A DNA stretch of 64,000 bases, taken from assembly GCA_963765585.1 (NCBI GenBank), contig CAVXXB010000021.1, forward strand, positions 124,001 to 188,000, in the 5' to 3' direction. Positions 9,094 through 18,495 of the stretch are shown piece by piece (position 1 is the first letter of the stretch; each line of letters begins with the position of its first letter). The notes under the pieces were generated by a model, which was not told where the DNA came from, did no database searches, and saw nothing but the letters and a program-made list of their open reading frames with translations. The DNA is from CAVXXB01 sp963765585. Its GTDB lineage: Bacteria; Calditrichota; Calditrichia; JAJRVZ01. The translations under genes and the position numbers were made by a program.

Positions 9094-9923
9094 TGAACTC
9101 CGATCTGATTATTCTGGAAAAATTTATTTCATCGCATCCTGCACAAGCTGCCGCCATACTGGAACACTTACGCATTGAAGATGTCGCCACCTTTATAGAG
9201 GAAATTCCTCAGAATCTTGCATTGCAAGTGCTCAATAAATTTGAATTATTTACTGCGACCCGATGTCTGAAACAGCTGGGTATTGAGAAATCGGCTCAAT
9301 TTCTTGAAAAAATTTCACCCCAGGTAGCTTCCAGTTTTTTGAGGCAAATTAATCCCGATTCAAGAATTGAGATATTTAATCTTGTATCAAAAGACTTCGC
9401 CGCTCTTATAGAAAAAATAATTAAGTACCCGGTGGAAAGCGCCGGAGCGCTTGCTGACCCAAAGGTCCTATCCATACCAGATGACATTACAGTCGAACAA
9501 TCAATAAAGCGAGTGCAACTGCATAAGCAAAATACAACTTATTATATCTATGTTTTGAACCGGGAAAAATCGATTGTCGGCGTCACCAATCTGCGAGATT
9601 TAATGTTTTCTGATCCCGGTGCAAAAATCAGTAATGTCATGAAATCAAAGGTATTATCGGTTTTGCCGGAACTACACTACCTTGCTGTATTAAGTCACCC
9701 TGCCTGGAAAAGGTACCACACGCTTCCGGTAGTAGATAGATCCGGATTCTTTTTGGGAGTGATTCGCTATGATATTCTTAGAAAAATTGAAGAAGATAGC
9801 AAGAAAACCCGGGTGCCTAAACAGGCGGTAGCCGCAAGTAATGCCCTCGGTGAACTGTACCAAATAGGATTATCGGGATTGATAAAAAGTGCGGCGAAGC
9901 CTTTTAGCGATGCAGCCGACTAA
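9093..9923 (+). CDS. MgtE N-terminal domain + CBS pair protein lacking a membrane domain
   Basis: A 276-residue soluble protein overlapping the previous stop by one base (TAATGA). Residues about 1-125 form helical MgtE-N-type repeats (HPAQAAAILEHLRIEDVATFIEEIP), and about 128-255 hold two CBS motifs (ALADPKVLSIPDDITVEQSIK; VGVTNLRDLMF; LPVVDRSGFFLGVIRYDIL). This is the cytosolic Mg2+-sensing part of MgtE without the transport domain. The complete mgtE gene lies 250 bases downstream. Plausible roles are a regulatory partner of MgtE or of the two upstream membrane proteins. It is not an obvious fragment, because it ends cleanly after an extra helical tail. Confidence 0.82.
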   Translation: MNSDLIILEKFISSHPAQAAAILEHLRIEDVATFIEEIPQNLALQVLNKFELFTATRCLKQLGIEKSAQFLEKISPQVASSFLRQINPDSRIEIFNLVSKDFAALIEKIIKYPVESAGALADPKVLSIPDDITVEQSIKRVQLHKQNTTYYIYVLNREKSIVGVTNLRDLMFSDPGAKISNVMKSKVLSVLPELHYLAVLSHPAWKRYHTLPVVDRSGFFLGVIRYDILRKIEEDSKKTRVPKQAVAASNALGELYQIGLSGLIKSAAKPFSDAAD

Positions 9924-9986
9924 ATAGTTATAATCACAGGTTAGTTATTGTTTATGTGCCAAAAAGTTTTATAATCTGAATTATTC

Positions 9987-10110
9987 ATAACCACCAGGTC
10001 ACAAAGGCAAAAAGTTATAAAAAATAATTGGTTATCAGAAATATTCACAATTAATACAACACAATTTATAAAGCCTAGTTGCTTTGTGTCTTGCAGTCTT
10101 TGTGGTAAAA
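9987..10110. repeat. Intergenic inverted-repeat element (aaccacaaag family)
   Basis: The gap 9924-10173 has no gene. Its centre is bounded by ataaccaccaggtcacaaag on the left and ctttgtgtcttgcagtctttgtggt on the right, which are imperfect inverse copies. A related element lies at 17884-17978. The arrangement suggests a non-coding mobile or relic inverted-repeat element. Confidence 0.6.
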
Positions 10111-10173
10111 TGTGTGAATCAATCAGGATAATTAATAAATGACTAAAAATAATAGAGAATAAAAATAAAGATA

Positions 10174-11490
10174 ATGACCATGCAAAATAATCAAACTGCT
10201 GTTAAATCGTTGATTCATGGATTCTTTGAATTGTATCCGGAAGAGGCGGCGAGAATGCTTAATCAGTTTTCGACTGATCAGATATTAGTATATTTGCAGG
10301 ATGAAAATATTACCCGCGCCCTTGAAATATTTGTACGGCTTAATCCGGAAACCGCTGCCGGTCTTTTCGAGAAAATGGATGATAACTTCTTTGTCCGGTT
10401 ATGTGATTTGCTTGATCCATCACATATTGCAAGAATACTGGCAAGGTTAGATCCTCAGAGTGCAGAGAAACGCATAGCGCTGCTGGCAGTCACTATTGCA
10501 AATGAGATCAAAGAAATTATGACCTACCCACAGGAAACTGCCGGATACTTAATGGATACCAGGATTGCTGTATTCTATCCGGAAGATACTGTCGAAGAGA
10601 GTTTAAATAAAATAAGAAAAATAAAAGATCGGCGTATTGTAAATATAAATGTTGTAGATCAGGATGATCGGCTTATTGGTGTTATCCCTTTGCAGAAGAT
10701 AGCAGTCTCTGATTCAGAGGTTCATCTTAAACATCTTATGCAGGATAGTCCGGTTGCGATCCACGCAATGTCTCCCCAGGAAGATGTCGTTCAGCTCCTG
10801 GATGAAAATAATCTGCTTAGTCTTCCGGTCATTGATTTTGACGGTAAACTTTTAGGTGTTATCCGGCATGAAGCTTTGTTGCATGCCGCAAAACAGGATG
10901 CAACAGTAGATGTTCAGGCTATGTTTGGCGCAGGCAGGGAAGAGCAGGCCTTGTCAACCGCTTTCTTCGCAATTCGCAAACGTTTGCCCTGGCTCGAGAT
11001 AAATCTGGTTACGGCATTCCTGGCTGCTGCAGTTGTCGGCATGTTCGAAGAGACCATTGCCAAAATTACAGTGTTAGCGGTGTTTCTGCCGGTTGTGGCA
11101 GGACAATCGGGTAATACCGGTTCTCAGGCGTTGGCCGTAACCATGCGTGGACTCGCTCTCCGGGAAATCCGTGGACGACATTGGCTCAGGGTGGCAAGAA
11201 AGGAAATTACAGTCGGGTTTGTTAATGGCGTTGCCGTGGCACTTACCACGTCTGTTGTTGTTTATCTTTGGGAGTCCTCACTTGGTTTGGCGGCTGTCAT
11301 CGCGGTTGCGATGATCATCTCTATGGTCGTCGCCGGTTTTTCAGGCGCAGTCATTCCTATAATACTAAAGGCGATCGGACAAGATCCGGCACAGTCATCA
11401 TCAATAATTTTGACAACAGTAACCGATGTGGTGGGTTTTATGAGCTTTTTGGGGTTGGCGACTATACTGGTAAATAACCTTAATCTATGA
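10174..11490 (+). CDS. mgtE: Magnesium transporter MgtE
   Basis: A 438-residue protein with the full MgtE layout: N-terminal helical domain (about 1-125, LYPEEAARMLNQF repeats), two CBS domains (about 130-250, with MTYPQETAGYLMD before them and LPVIDFDGKLLGVI), then five hydrophobic helices from about 268 to 438. The membrane part shows the signature VFLPVVAGQSGNTGSQALAV (about 305-325) and a terminal DVVGFMSFLGLA. MgtE is a Mg2+-gated channel of the inner membrane. Start 10174 gives MTMQNN; ATG 10180 is an alternative. The upstream MgtE-N/CBS, channel-like and CNNM-like genes form a magnesium-homeostasis group with it. Confidence 0.92.
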   Translation: MTMQNNQTAVKSLIHGFFELYPEEAARMLNQFSTDQILVYLQDENITRALEIFVRLNPETAAGLFEKMDDNFFVRLCDLLDPSHIARILARLDPQSAEKRIALLAVTIANEIKEIMTYPQETAGYLMDTRIAVFYPEDTVEESLNKIRKIKDRRIVNINVVDQDDRLIGVIPLQKIAVSDSEVHLKHLMQDSPVAIHAMSPQEDVVQLLDENNLLSLPVIDFDGKLLGVIRHEALLHAAKQDATVDVQAMFGAGREEQALSTAFFAIRKRLPWLEINLVTAFLAAAVVGMFEETIAKITVLAVFLPVVAGQSGNTGSQALAVTMRGLALREIRGRHWLRVARKEITVGFVNGVAVALTTSVVVYLWESSLGLAAVIAVAMIISMVVAGFSGAVIPIILKAIGQDPAQSSSIILTTVTDVVGFMSFLGLATILVNNLNL

Positions 11491-11523
11491 ACATTCCTGA
11501 GAGCGCACATCTAATGACAGCAA

Positions 11524-12513
11524 TTAAAGTGATACATAAGTACCATGCCCTGACTTTTTAGCCTTAATTAATATCCTGCCGGCAGTAACCAGATCCTGAG
11601 CCGCATTTCCCACCGATTTGAAAATCGTAATTTCAGAGTGATTCACCCGGCCAGTTTTGGTGCCAATCACTATTTCTCCTAGTTCCGCGTGGATGTGGGT
11701 ACTGCTGATCAAATTATCTCGAATGGGTATAATAATATCTCCTGCTTCTTCCAGACAGGCTTCCCTTTGGTCAACGACCAACTTTGAACGCATGACAGTC
11801 TCACCTGGAATTTCTCTCTTATCCGGTTGATAAGCCCCAATGGCATTTATATGAACGCCCGCTTTTAAGTCCGCATCGACGAAGACAGGATTTGGAGATG
11901 ATGTTGCCGTACAAATAATATCACATTGTGAAATTTCTGCCCCGGACGGATTCAACTCCGCTTGAATATTCAGATCATGTCTAGCATGGTTTGCCAGATT
12001 AATTGCAGACTTTTCGTTTTTATCCCAGACCAAGACTTTTTGTATGTCCCGGATTGCACAAACGGCTGCCATTTGAGTCCGGCCCTGTACACCCGCTCCA
12101 ATAATACCCAAAATATTTGCGTCGGATCTGGATAAGAGATCGCTTGCCAAGCCGCTGCCTGCACCAGTCCGCAGTGCTGTTACATATTCTCCGTCCATAA
12201 CCGCAAGCGGCTCTCCGGTATTTCCATCCATCAAAATGACCAGTGCGTGGATTAATGGCAGATTTTTGGCAGGATTGTTTTTAAACACAGAAACCATCTT
12301 GAGACCGATTAATTCACTTTTGTCCGAATGCACCGGCATAAAAAGGGCACCAGCGTCTTTATCCGGAATACTTATATTGGTTCGGATAGGTGTGGAGACC
12401 GTTCCCTCAGAGATCTGGCTGAACGCATCTCTCATTAAAGAAATGGCTTCTTCCATGCTTAAGACATTTTTAATATCTTCTCCCGAAATAAATAATAATT
12501 TTTTATGGTTCAT
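11524..12513 (-). CDS. Ornithine cyclodeaminase/mu-crystallin family; probable pyrroline-2-carboxylate reductase
   Basis: A 329-residue cytosolic NAD(P)-dependent protein. N-terminal segment LSMEEAISLMRDAFSQISEG and middle segment ALRTGAGSGLASDLLSR followed by the Rossmann motif ILGIIGAGVQGRTQM (about 130-145) define the ornithine cyclodeaminase/mu-crystallin family. Its members include delta1-pyrroline-2-carboxylate and ketimine reductases. The upstream gene on the same strand encodes a trans-3-hydroxyproline-dehydratase-like enzyme whose product is delta1-pyrroline-2-carboxylate, so reduction to L-proline is the most likely reaction. The 213-base gap to that gene shows no coding frame. Confidence 0.85.
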   Translation of the reverse strand: MNHKKLLFISGEDIKNVLSMEEAISLMRDAFSQISEGTVSTPIRTNISIPDKDAGALFMPVHSDKSELIGLKMVSVFKNNPAKNLPLIHALVILMDGNTGEPLAVMDGEYVTALRTGAGSGLASDLLSRSDANILGIIGAGVQGRTQMAAVCAIRDIQKVLVWDKNEKSAINLANHARHDLNIQAELNPSGAEISQCDIICTATSSPNPVFVDADLKAGVHINAIGAYQPDKREIPGETVMRSKLVVDQREACLEEAGDIIIPIRDNLISSTHIHAELGEIVIGTKTGRVNHSEITIFKSVGNAAQDLVTAGRILIKAKKSGHGTYVSL

Positions 12514-12726
12514 TCTGTATCCTATTTCTGATTTTTTAATATTAGTGTTGAAGGAGGATATTACTCTCAGCGATAAATATTAAGCCCCATCGGTGTTATC
12601 AAATTACAAACATTCTCAAAAACGAATAATGATTAAAATCCTATACAATCATTCACTTTGGGACTTAGTACTTAGGTGCTTTGGGACCGCGTATATCCCA
12701 ATATTCCTACCCTGGTGGCTTAAGAC

Positions 12727-13767
12727 CTACCTCAGTATAAACCCCTCCTTCAACGGATCATCAGGATCTATCAACAATTCGTTCTTACCTGTTATGTAGG
12801 CTCTTCCTTCCACTTCGGGTATCACGGCAGCATGTGGACCAAACCGGGTCTCTTCAACAACACTACCCCGGAACGAAGTTCCCAGAATGCTTTCGATTAC
12901 CATTGATTCTCCGTTTTGAATTTCACCCCTGGCATGATGCAAGGCCATTCGGGCTGACACACCGGTTCCGGTTGGGCTGCGATCCACTTCTCCTTCTGCA
13001 AAAATACATACATTGCGGCTATCAGCTTCTTCTGAAAGGGCAGGCCCCAGAAATATAGTACCATACAGGAAATTTAAATCTGTTTCGAAGGGATGTATTA
13101 TTTGCTCTGCTTTCATAACGGCATTCTTAATCAGCATTCCAGTCTCTATCAATGGGCGGAAATATTCAGGTGTACATTTTAAATTTAAGTCCTCAGCGTT
13201 CACAAAAGCATAAAATGCACCACCAAATGCAATATCATATTTTATATTTCCCAATCCCGGAATGGCAATTTCCCTGTCATGTACCAGGACAAACGAAGGT
13301 ACATTGTGGAAAAACACACTGGTCACTCTGTCCCCAGAAATTCGGCCATATGCAGTAACAATACCTGCCGGTGTGTCAATTATTACTGTGGTTACGGGTT
13401 TTTGGATCGGTAAGAAACCGGTCTCCAGTGCAACCTTTGTAACAGCAATAATACCATGTCCGCACATGGAGCTAAATCCCTCATTGTGGGTAAATAAGAC
13501 ACCAAAATCGGCATTGGGAGTGACGGGCGGGGTTATGATACATCCATACATATCAGCATGACCCCGTGGTTCCCACATAAGAGATTTGCGAAGATGGTCA
13601 AAGTTTTGTTTGGTAAACCGGCGTTTTTCCAATATGGTTTTTCCCTCAATTGAGGGAAAACCTCCGCTGATGATACGTAGCGGCTCACCGGCGGTATGTG
13701 CATCAATTGCGGTTATTTTTTGCCAGGATTCCGGGGGGGACCATTCCAGCATCGCCGATAAATTCAT
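12727..13767 (-). CDS. Proline racemase family; probable trans-3-hydroxy-L-proline dehydratase
   Basis: A 346-residue protein of the proline racemase superfamily. The first catalytic site is intact (SSMCGHGIIAV, Cys102). The second, usually SPCGTG, reads DRSPTGTGVSA, with Thr266 replacing the second catalytic Cys. In this superfamily a Cys/Thr pair marks trans-3-hydroxy-L-proline dehydratase, which forms delta1-pyrroline-2-carboxylate, whereas Cys/Cys marks racemases and epimerases. The adjacent ornithine-cyclodeaminase-like reductase would complete conversion to L-proline. It starts nine bases after the end of the M64 peptidase gene, so the two are probably co-transcribed. Confidence 0.87.
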   Translation of the reverse strand: MNLSAMLEWSPPESWQKITAIDAHTAGEPLRIISGGFPSIEGKTILEKRRFTKQNFDHLRKSLMWEPRGHADMYGCIITPPVTPNADFGVLFTHNEGFSSMCGHGIIAVTKVALETGFLPIQKPVTTVIIDTPAGIVTAYGRISGDRVTSVFFHNVPSFVLVHDREIAIPGLGNIKYDIAFGGAFYAFVNAEDLNLKCTPEYFRPLIETGMLIKNAVMKAEQIIHPFETDLNFLYGTIFLGPALSEEADSRNVCIFAEGEVDRSPTGTGVSARMALHHARGEIQNGESMVIESILGTSFRGSVVEETRFGPHAAVIPEVEGRAYITGKNELLIDPDDPLKEGFILR

Positions 13768-13776
13768 GGCAATATC

Positions 13777-15255
13777 CTAATCGGTATAATATTTGATAAT
13801 CTTTTGGATATGGGCTTCATTGACAGGATAAAATGTGGCTTCGCTTTTGCTAAAGCGGTGCATTACTGAGTTAATCGTAGGCCGGTAAAATCCTTCCGGA
13901 TCATAGCCGGCACCCTGAAATGCACCCACCATTCCTTTTAATGGGTGATTCTCAAAAAAATCGGCGAGAGCTTCTCGCACTTCATTTTGCTGAAGCCGGT
14001 ATGTGGATTCGGCCACCTGTAATTCATTTTCACTGGCACCATCGGCTCTAAGTTTTTCTGCATTAGCTTCATATTCTATGCGCAATTTTTCAAACCGGCC
14101 TGTCAGTTCTTCATACTCATCTTTATTCCAGGGCGTGGGAATGTCAATCCCGGGAGAGAGATATTCTTTCCACTTAATATTTTTCGGGTCAGACAAGGCG
14201 GTTATGTTTGGTTCGTTCGGTTCGATACCACGTGGATAAAACTCTTCATATGCTACATCAGAAGAAAAATATTCATCTGCGAGCCCGGCAAAGGAATGTC
14301 CAAATTCATGATGAAAGACAAAATCATTCCAGCTTCCATCACTGGTAAAGGTGGCAAAACTATTATATATGCCCCCGCCGCCATATCGTTTTGAATTTAC
14401 CATGACAATTATGGCATCATACGGAACCAATCCGGCATAGTCATGCATTGTTTTATTATCTTCGGTCAAAAGGTATCTCTCAGAATCCAGTGAATTAAAT
14501 GTACATTTATAGAGGCTGTTCTTATACAGTTTTTTTCGAGGTTCGTCCACTCCAGAATCTATCGAAGCCGCGAATATACCCCGAATACAAATTTTTTCAG
14601 ATAAATCCTTATATGGTTGCCAGTTGAAGAACGATTTGCTAAACCGATCCAAATCAGCAACAAATTTATCTCTTTCACTGGCAGTATATCCTTCCGCCAA
14701 AATCACAATATCTACTATTTTGTGCGGATCGCTGACAGTTGAGTCTTCAATTATCTCGGCACTCAATCCCTGATTTTCCGATATGATATTATAGTCTTCA
14801 GGATCGATGACGTTGGTAAATAGTGGTCGTAATCGTTGATTCTTATCGCGTTTTTCAATCACGAATAAAACAGGTACTTTTGGGAATGGAATTAAAGCGA
14901 TTTCCTGGTAACTTTTCTTTACGCCATCTTTTGCTGGTTTTGTCGTCTGGTATTCGCCAAAATATGTATCAAATCCCTTTGCAAATAGTAATTTTTCACC
15001 ATCCTTATCAAACACTTTGTAGAAATATTTCCCTAAATCCGGCGCATTGGCAAGGTTATTTACTGGACCTGCCCACTCCTTAACTTTATACATTTTATCC
15101 ATGATATACATCTCTTCTGTAGCATTGCCAACATGAAGATAATCAATGCGTAACGTATGATTTGTAAAATAATCATCAAAGTTAATTTCACCCTGCGCAA
15201 AGACAGTGGATAATGGAACTACCACAATGAGAAATAATTTGAACCATATTTTCAT
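13777..15255 (-). CDS. Secreted M64-family zinc peptidase (IgA peptidase M64)
   Basis: A 492-residue exported protein. The start at 15255 (MKIWFKLF) has AAGG nine bases upstream and yields a clean signal peptide (about 1-20, cleaved near VFA-Q); the longer frame to 15282 adds residues before the signal. The catalytic site is HEFGHSFAGLADEY at about 316-329, an HExxH zinc motif with the extended GLADE typical of M64. An N-terminal beta-rich domain precedes it. M64 includes a clostridial IgA protease, but the substrate here is unknown. Its position upstream of hydroxyproline-degradation genes suggests it may feed them with peptides. Confidence 0.86.
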   Translation of the reverse strand: MKIWFKLFLIVVVPLSTVFAQGEINFDDYFTNHTLRIDYLHVGNATEEMYIMDKMYKVKEWAGPVNNLANAPDLGKYFYKVFDKDGEKLLFAKGFDTYFGEYQTTKPAKDGVKKSYQEIALIPFPKVPVLFVIEKRDKNQRLRPLFTNVIDPEDYNIISENQGLSAEIIEDSTVSDPHKIVDIVILAEGYTASERDKFVADLDRFSKSFFNWQPYKDLSEKICIRGIFAASIDSGVDEPRKKLYKNSLYKCTFNSLDSERYLLTEDNKTMHDYAGLVPYDAIIVMVNSKRYGGGGIYNSFATFTSDGSWNDFVFHHEFGHSFAGLADEYFSSDVAYEEFYPRGIEPNEPNITALSDPKNIKWKEYLSPGIDIPTPWNKDEYEELTGRFEKLRIEYEANAEKLRADGASENELQVAESTYRLQQNEVREALADFFENHPLKGMVGAFQGAGYDPEGFYRPTINSVMHRFSKSEATFYPVNEAHIQKIIKYYTD

Positions 15256-15365
15256 CTTATTCATCCTTAAAATTGTATTCATATAAGTTCTGTATTCATC
15301 ATCAGTTTACAAAATAATATCATTAAAATTTTTGAATAGGGTAGCGTGAATCATTCTCCCGACAC

Positions 15366-16689
15366 TCAGAAAGTCCCCTCCTTGCGGGCCGCTTTGCGGT
15401 CCGGAGGGAGGGGATTTAGGGGTGGGTCTCCCAACCACTCTTCAAGCCTTGAGTAAATTCTCTCTCTATCTTCATCCGAAATATTGCGGATACGTGTTGT
15501 ATGCGATCCTTCTGGTTTAATTATTACTAACGAATTAGTCTTACCAATCAATTCTACAGCTGATGCACTCCATGGATCGTACTCGCCATATATGAAAATC
15601 ATATTGTCACCAAACTCGCGTATCCATGTGTTAATATCTTCCATCACTTCGGGATTAAACTCAGGTTTGGTACCTGGTGGTGCACAAAATGTAAATTTTC
15701 GCTCGGTCACTTCGGTCAATAATCCATCGAACAAATCCAGATCATATCCATAGTAACCAATTTCGTTGAGCGCCTGATGGAAAAATGGTTGGTACAATTT
15801 AATGCCACTATCTGCAAAGTAGTGTGGTGATGCGACTTTTATAAAATGGCTAAATATTCGGTAATTTTCATCTGTATCGTCCGGAATATTCTCACATCCG
15901 TCTGTTTGCCATTGCCAAAATGCAAATGAATATTCCAATACACAATACTCAAATGCTTTTTCAATTCCGATTTGGTAGATATATTTTTTTTCGCTGCTGT
16001 ATTTCTCAAAGAGTGGTAATATTACGTTTCTCTTTTGTAATAATAATTTCTGAAAAGTAAATATGCGTTCACGACAGTCTTTGGCCCCTACATTATTAAG
16101 AAATTCATAGACCCGCGGCTCTTCATCGGACAAATTCAAAGGTGCCACATAGCAGATGGTTGCAGCGACGTCATCTGGGTAGAATCGTTTGAAGTACATT
16201 GCGGTCTGCCCGCCCTTGCTTATGCCGGTGGCAATCCATTTACCTGCATAAATTGATGCGAATAATTGTTTGATACGATGATGATCCGCAACTGCCTGCC
16301 GGATATTAAGATATTTATAATCCATAGAATCCGGTACTGATTTGCCAAAGTAACGATGTTCGACGATAATCTGATTTGCATCCAGTAAATTTGTTAATTC
16401 ATTATCTTGATTTGGCCGGGCAGCATACCCCTCGGTTACAAATATTACCGGTTTATTAAAATCCTTGTGTAGTAAAAATACTCTTTGATAAAAATGACCG
16501 GCATCCGGATTGTCATGATCAAGATTTTGCTTTATTGTTAATTCAATTTGCACTTTCTCCACTTTGAGAGAAGAAAGACCTTGCAGCCGGTTTAGCAAAT
16601 CCTGGGAACTTGAAATAAGGTTCTGAGAGACTGGACATCTCAACATGGGAAAACAATATTGCAAATAATAAAAGGAGAATATTTTTCAT
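15366..16689 (-). CDS. Secreted S37-family serine peptidase (prolyl/tripeptidyl aminopeptidase type), frameshifted signal peptide
   Basis: The main frame is 15366-16664. It has the serine nucleophile in ATGISKGGQTAMYF (Ser149), an acid in YGEYDPWSASAV and a His in PEGSHTTRI, plus VTEGYAARPN. This matches the PS-10/S37 alpha/beta-hydrolase peptidases, which remove N-terminal tripeptides. The main frame has no signal sequence, but a different frame starting at ATG 16689 reads MKNILLLLFAILFS, a good signal peptide. Dropping one T in the TTTTCCC run near 16650 fuses the two. The C-terminal 20 or so residues (DPPLNPLPPDRKAARKEG) are encoded by a repeat element, so the native end is altered. Confidence 0.78.
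15371..15430. repeat. GC-rich palindromic repeat inside the 3' end of the S37 peptidase gene
   Basis: A GC-rich hairpin (cccctccttgcgggccgc / gcggtccggagggagggg) followed by atttaggggtgggtc. It is far more GC-rich than its surroundings and translates into Pro-, Arg- and Lys-rich low-complexity residues at the peptidase C-terminus. It has the look of a dispersed repeat that inserted into or replaced the end of the gene. The hairpin could also act as a transcription stop. Confidence 0.6.
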
Positions 16690-16750
16690 GGTCGGATTAT
16701 TCAAAAATAATTATGATTTTAGTCTATATTAGTAGTGCAACAATTTGCAG

Positions 16751-17701
16751 TTAAAATTTCAACTTATTCATCAGCATTTTTATTGGTTTTGAATTCTGCA
16801 TGATGTAAAAATGAACGGCCGGTACACCATTGTTAAATAAATCTTCAACCTGACGTGCTGCCCAATTGACTCCAATTTCTAATGCATGTTCAGGATTTTC
16901 AGATAAAACTTCATCAGAAAGTTCTTCGGGAATATTGATATAGAAATTACGGGGTAGATTAGACAGATTTTGTTGTGAAAGTAATGTTTTAAGTCCTGGG
17001 ATAATCGGTACCTCAATACCTGCTGCACGACATTCCTCGACATATTTGTAATAAACCTGGTTATCATAAAACATTTGAGTTACAATATACTCGGCACCGG
17101 CATCGATTTTTTCTTTTGCAAACCGGATATCGGTTTTAAGATTTGGTGATTCAAAATGTTTTTCGGGGTATCCACTTACACCGATACAAATATCAGAAGC
17201 CTTGGCATCGATAAGACTGTCCTCCAGGTATTTGCCATGATTCATATCGTTGATTTGCCTGACCAGATCCACCGCATAGGTATTGGCACTCCGCCCATGA
17301 GCCAGCGGTTTTTTATAACTGCTTTCATCTCCCCGTATTGCCAATACATTTTCAATACCAAGATATTGTATCTCAATCAGAAAATCTTCGGTTTCCTCAC
17401 GTGTAAATCCCTGACAAAGAATATGCGGGACCGCATCGATATTATATTTGTTTTGAATCAGGGCGCAGATTCCCAGGGTGCCGGGTCGTTTTCTTTTTAC
17501 TTTTTTCTCAATACCCTGTTTTGTTTCTTCGTAGATTATTTCAGCCGCATGGCTTGTAATATCAATAAATGGTGGTTTGTATTTAATAATATCTTCAATC
17601 ACATTGAGTAAACTCTTTATATCTCCGCCTCGTTTTGGCGGAATAATCTCAAAACTTATCAGCGGGTTTTTTGCCTTTTCCAGGTGTTCAACGACTTTCA
17701 T
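16751..17701 (-). CDS. metF: Methylenetetrahydrofolate reductase
   Basis: A 316-residue cytosolic flavoprotein of normal MetF length. Diagnostic features are the N-terminal ISFEIIPPKRGG (with the catalytic Glu), FIDITSHAAE, LAIRGDES and GVSGYPEKHFESPNL, then GAEYIVTQMFYDNQVYYKYVE, where the Gln-Met-Phe-x-Asp segment contacts FAD and folate. It reduces 5,10-methylene-THF to 5-methyl-THF for methionine synthesis or one-carbon flow. The gene stands alone; no metH or metE is nearby. Confidence 0.94.
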   Translation of the reverse strand: MKVVEHLEKAKNPLISFEIIPPKRGGDIKSLLNVIEDIIKYKPPFIDITSHAAEIIYEETKQGIEKKVKRKRPGTLGICALIQNKYNIDAVPHILCQGFTREETEDFLIEIQYLGIENVLAIRGDESSYKKPLAHGRSANTYAVDLVRQINDMNHGKYLEDSLIDAKASDICIGVSGYPEKHFESPNLKTDIRFAKEKIDAGAEYIVTQMFYDNQVYYKYVEECRAAGIEVPIIPGLKTLLSQQNLSNLPRNFYINIPEELSDEVLSENPEHALEIGVNWAARQVEDLFNNGVPAVHFYIMQNSKPIKMLMNKLKF

Positions 17702-17883
17702 GCTACTCCCTGTATAATCAATTTTATGCTTAATGCGCTTGAAAAAATACCTTCGGAAATTTATCCCATTTTAAGATATAAATCAGATAAAATCAAAATT
17801 TGAATACTGAACTCCTGTATCAATGAAACATCAGGAATGTAAAATCTAATTTGTCTCGTCCTGGCCAGGGGTTTATATATTTT

Positions 17884-17978
17884 TAACCACAAAGTTCGGA
17901 ACAGAGGCAAAGTAGGCAAAATAAATAATTATAAATCTTTGCGTATCTCTCGAAATTCTTAGCGTTCATTGTGGTTAA
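17884..17978. repeat. Intergenic inverted-repeat element (aaccacaaag family)
   Basis: Left end ttttaaccacaaagttcgg and right end gcgttcattgtggttaag are inverse copies around an AT-rich core that also contains gcaaag and ctttgc as an inner inverse pair. It is the same type as 9987-10110. It ends about 35 bases before the remnant metallo-hydrolase frame and may have caused its truncation. Confidence 0.6.
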
Positions 17979-18015
17979 GAAAACATTATCCATAGATATC
18001 AAAATTCAGGATTAA

Positions 18016-18495
18016 GTCCTTGAGAGAGATGGAAAGACATCTGCGCAGCACTTTTCGGGGCGCGGCCTGACTGATCGTGATGAAACACTCTGGGCTTCCT
18101 GGGTTGTGAAGACTGCAAACCATAGCATTTATTATAGTGGGGATACCGGCTACTTTGACGGCTTTAAAACAATTGGTGAAAAATACGGCCCCTTTGATAT
18201 AGCATTCCTCGAGACAGGCGCTTATAATGAGAAGTGGCATCATATCCACATGTACCCTGAGGAAACGGTTCAGGCAAGCATTGATCTTAAAGCGAAAATA
18301 TTACATCCAATTCATTGGGCCACATTCAACCTGTCCTTGCACTCCTGGTATGACCCCATGCGTCGACTAACGGATGCTGCTGATTCTTTAAATGTCACAG
18401 CAGCTACACCAATTGTGGGGGAAACAACCATCTTTGGTACTTATGTACCGCAAAATAAGTGGTGGGAAGAAGTCCTGGCAATGAAGGAAAAATAA
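18016..18495 (+). pseudogene. MBL-fold (UlaG-like) metallo-hydrolase, N-terminal half missing
   Basis: An open frame of about 160 codons without a convincing start (first in-frame GTG is 18106). Family sequence begins at about 18037 with TSAQHFSGRGLTDRDETLW and continues through YYSGDTGYFDGF, AFLETGAYN and ILHPIHWATF. These correspond to the second half of UlaG/NAPE-PLD-type metallo-beta-lactamase hydrolases. The first half, with the HxHxDH zinc motif, is absent. Immediately upstream lies an inverted-repeat element (17884-17978). The product would lack most zinc ligands and is probably non-functional. Confidence 0.75.

Noticed and set aside
9093..9923. Broken mgtE gene
   Set aside because: The protein ends cleanly after the CBS domains with an extra tail, no membrane-domain remnant follows, and a full mgtE is present downstream.
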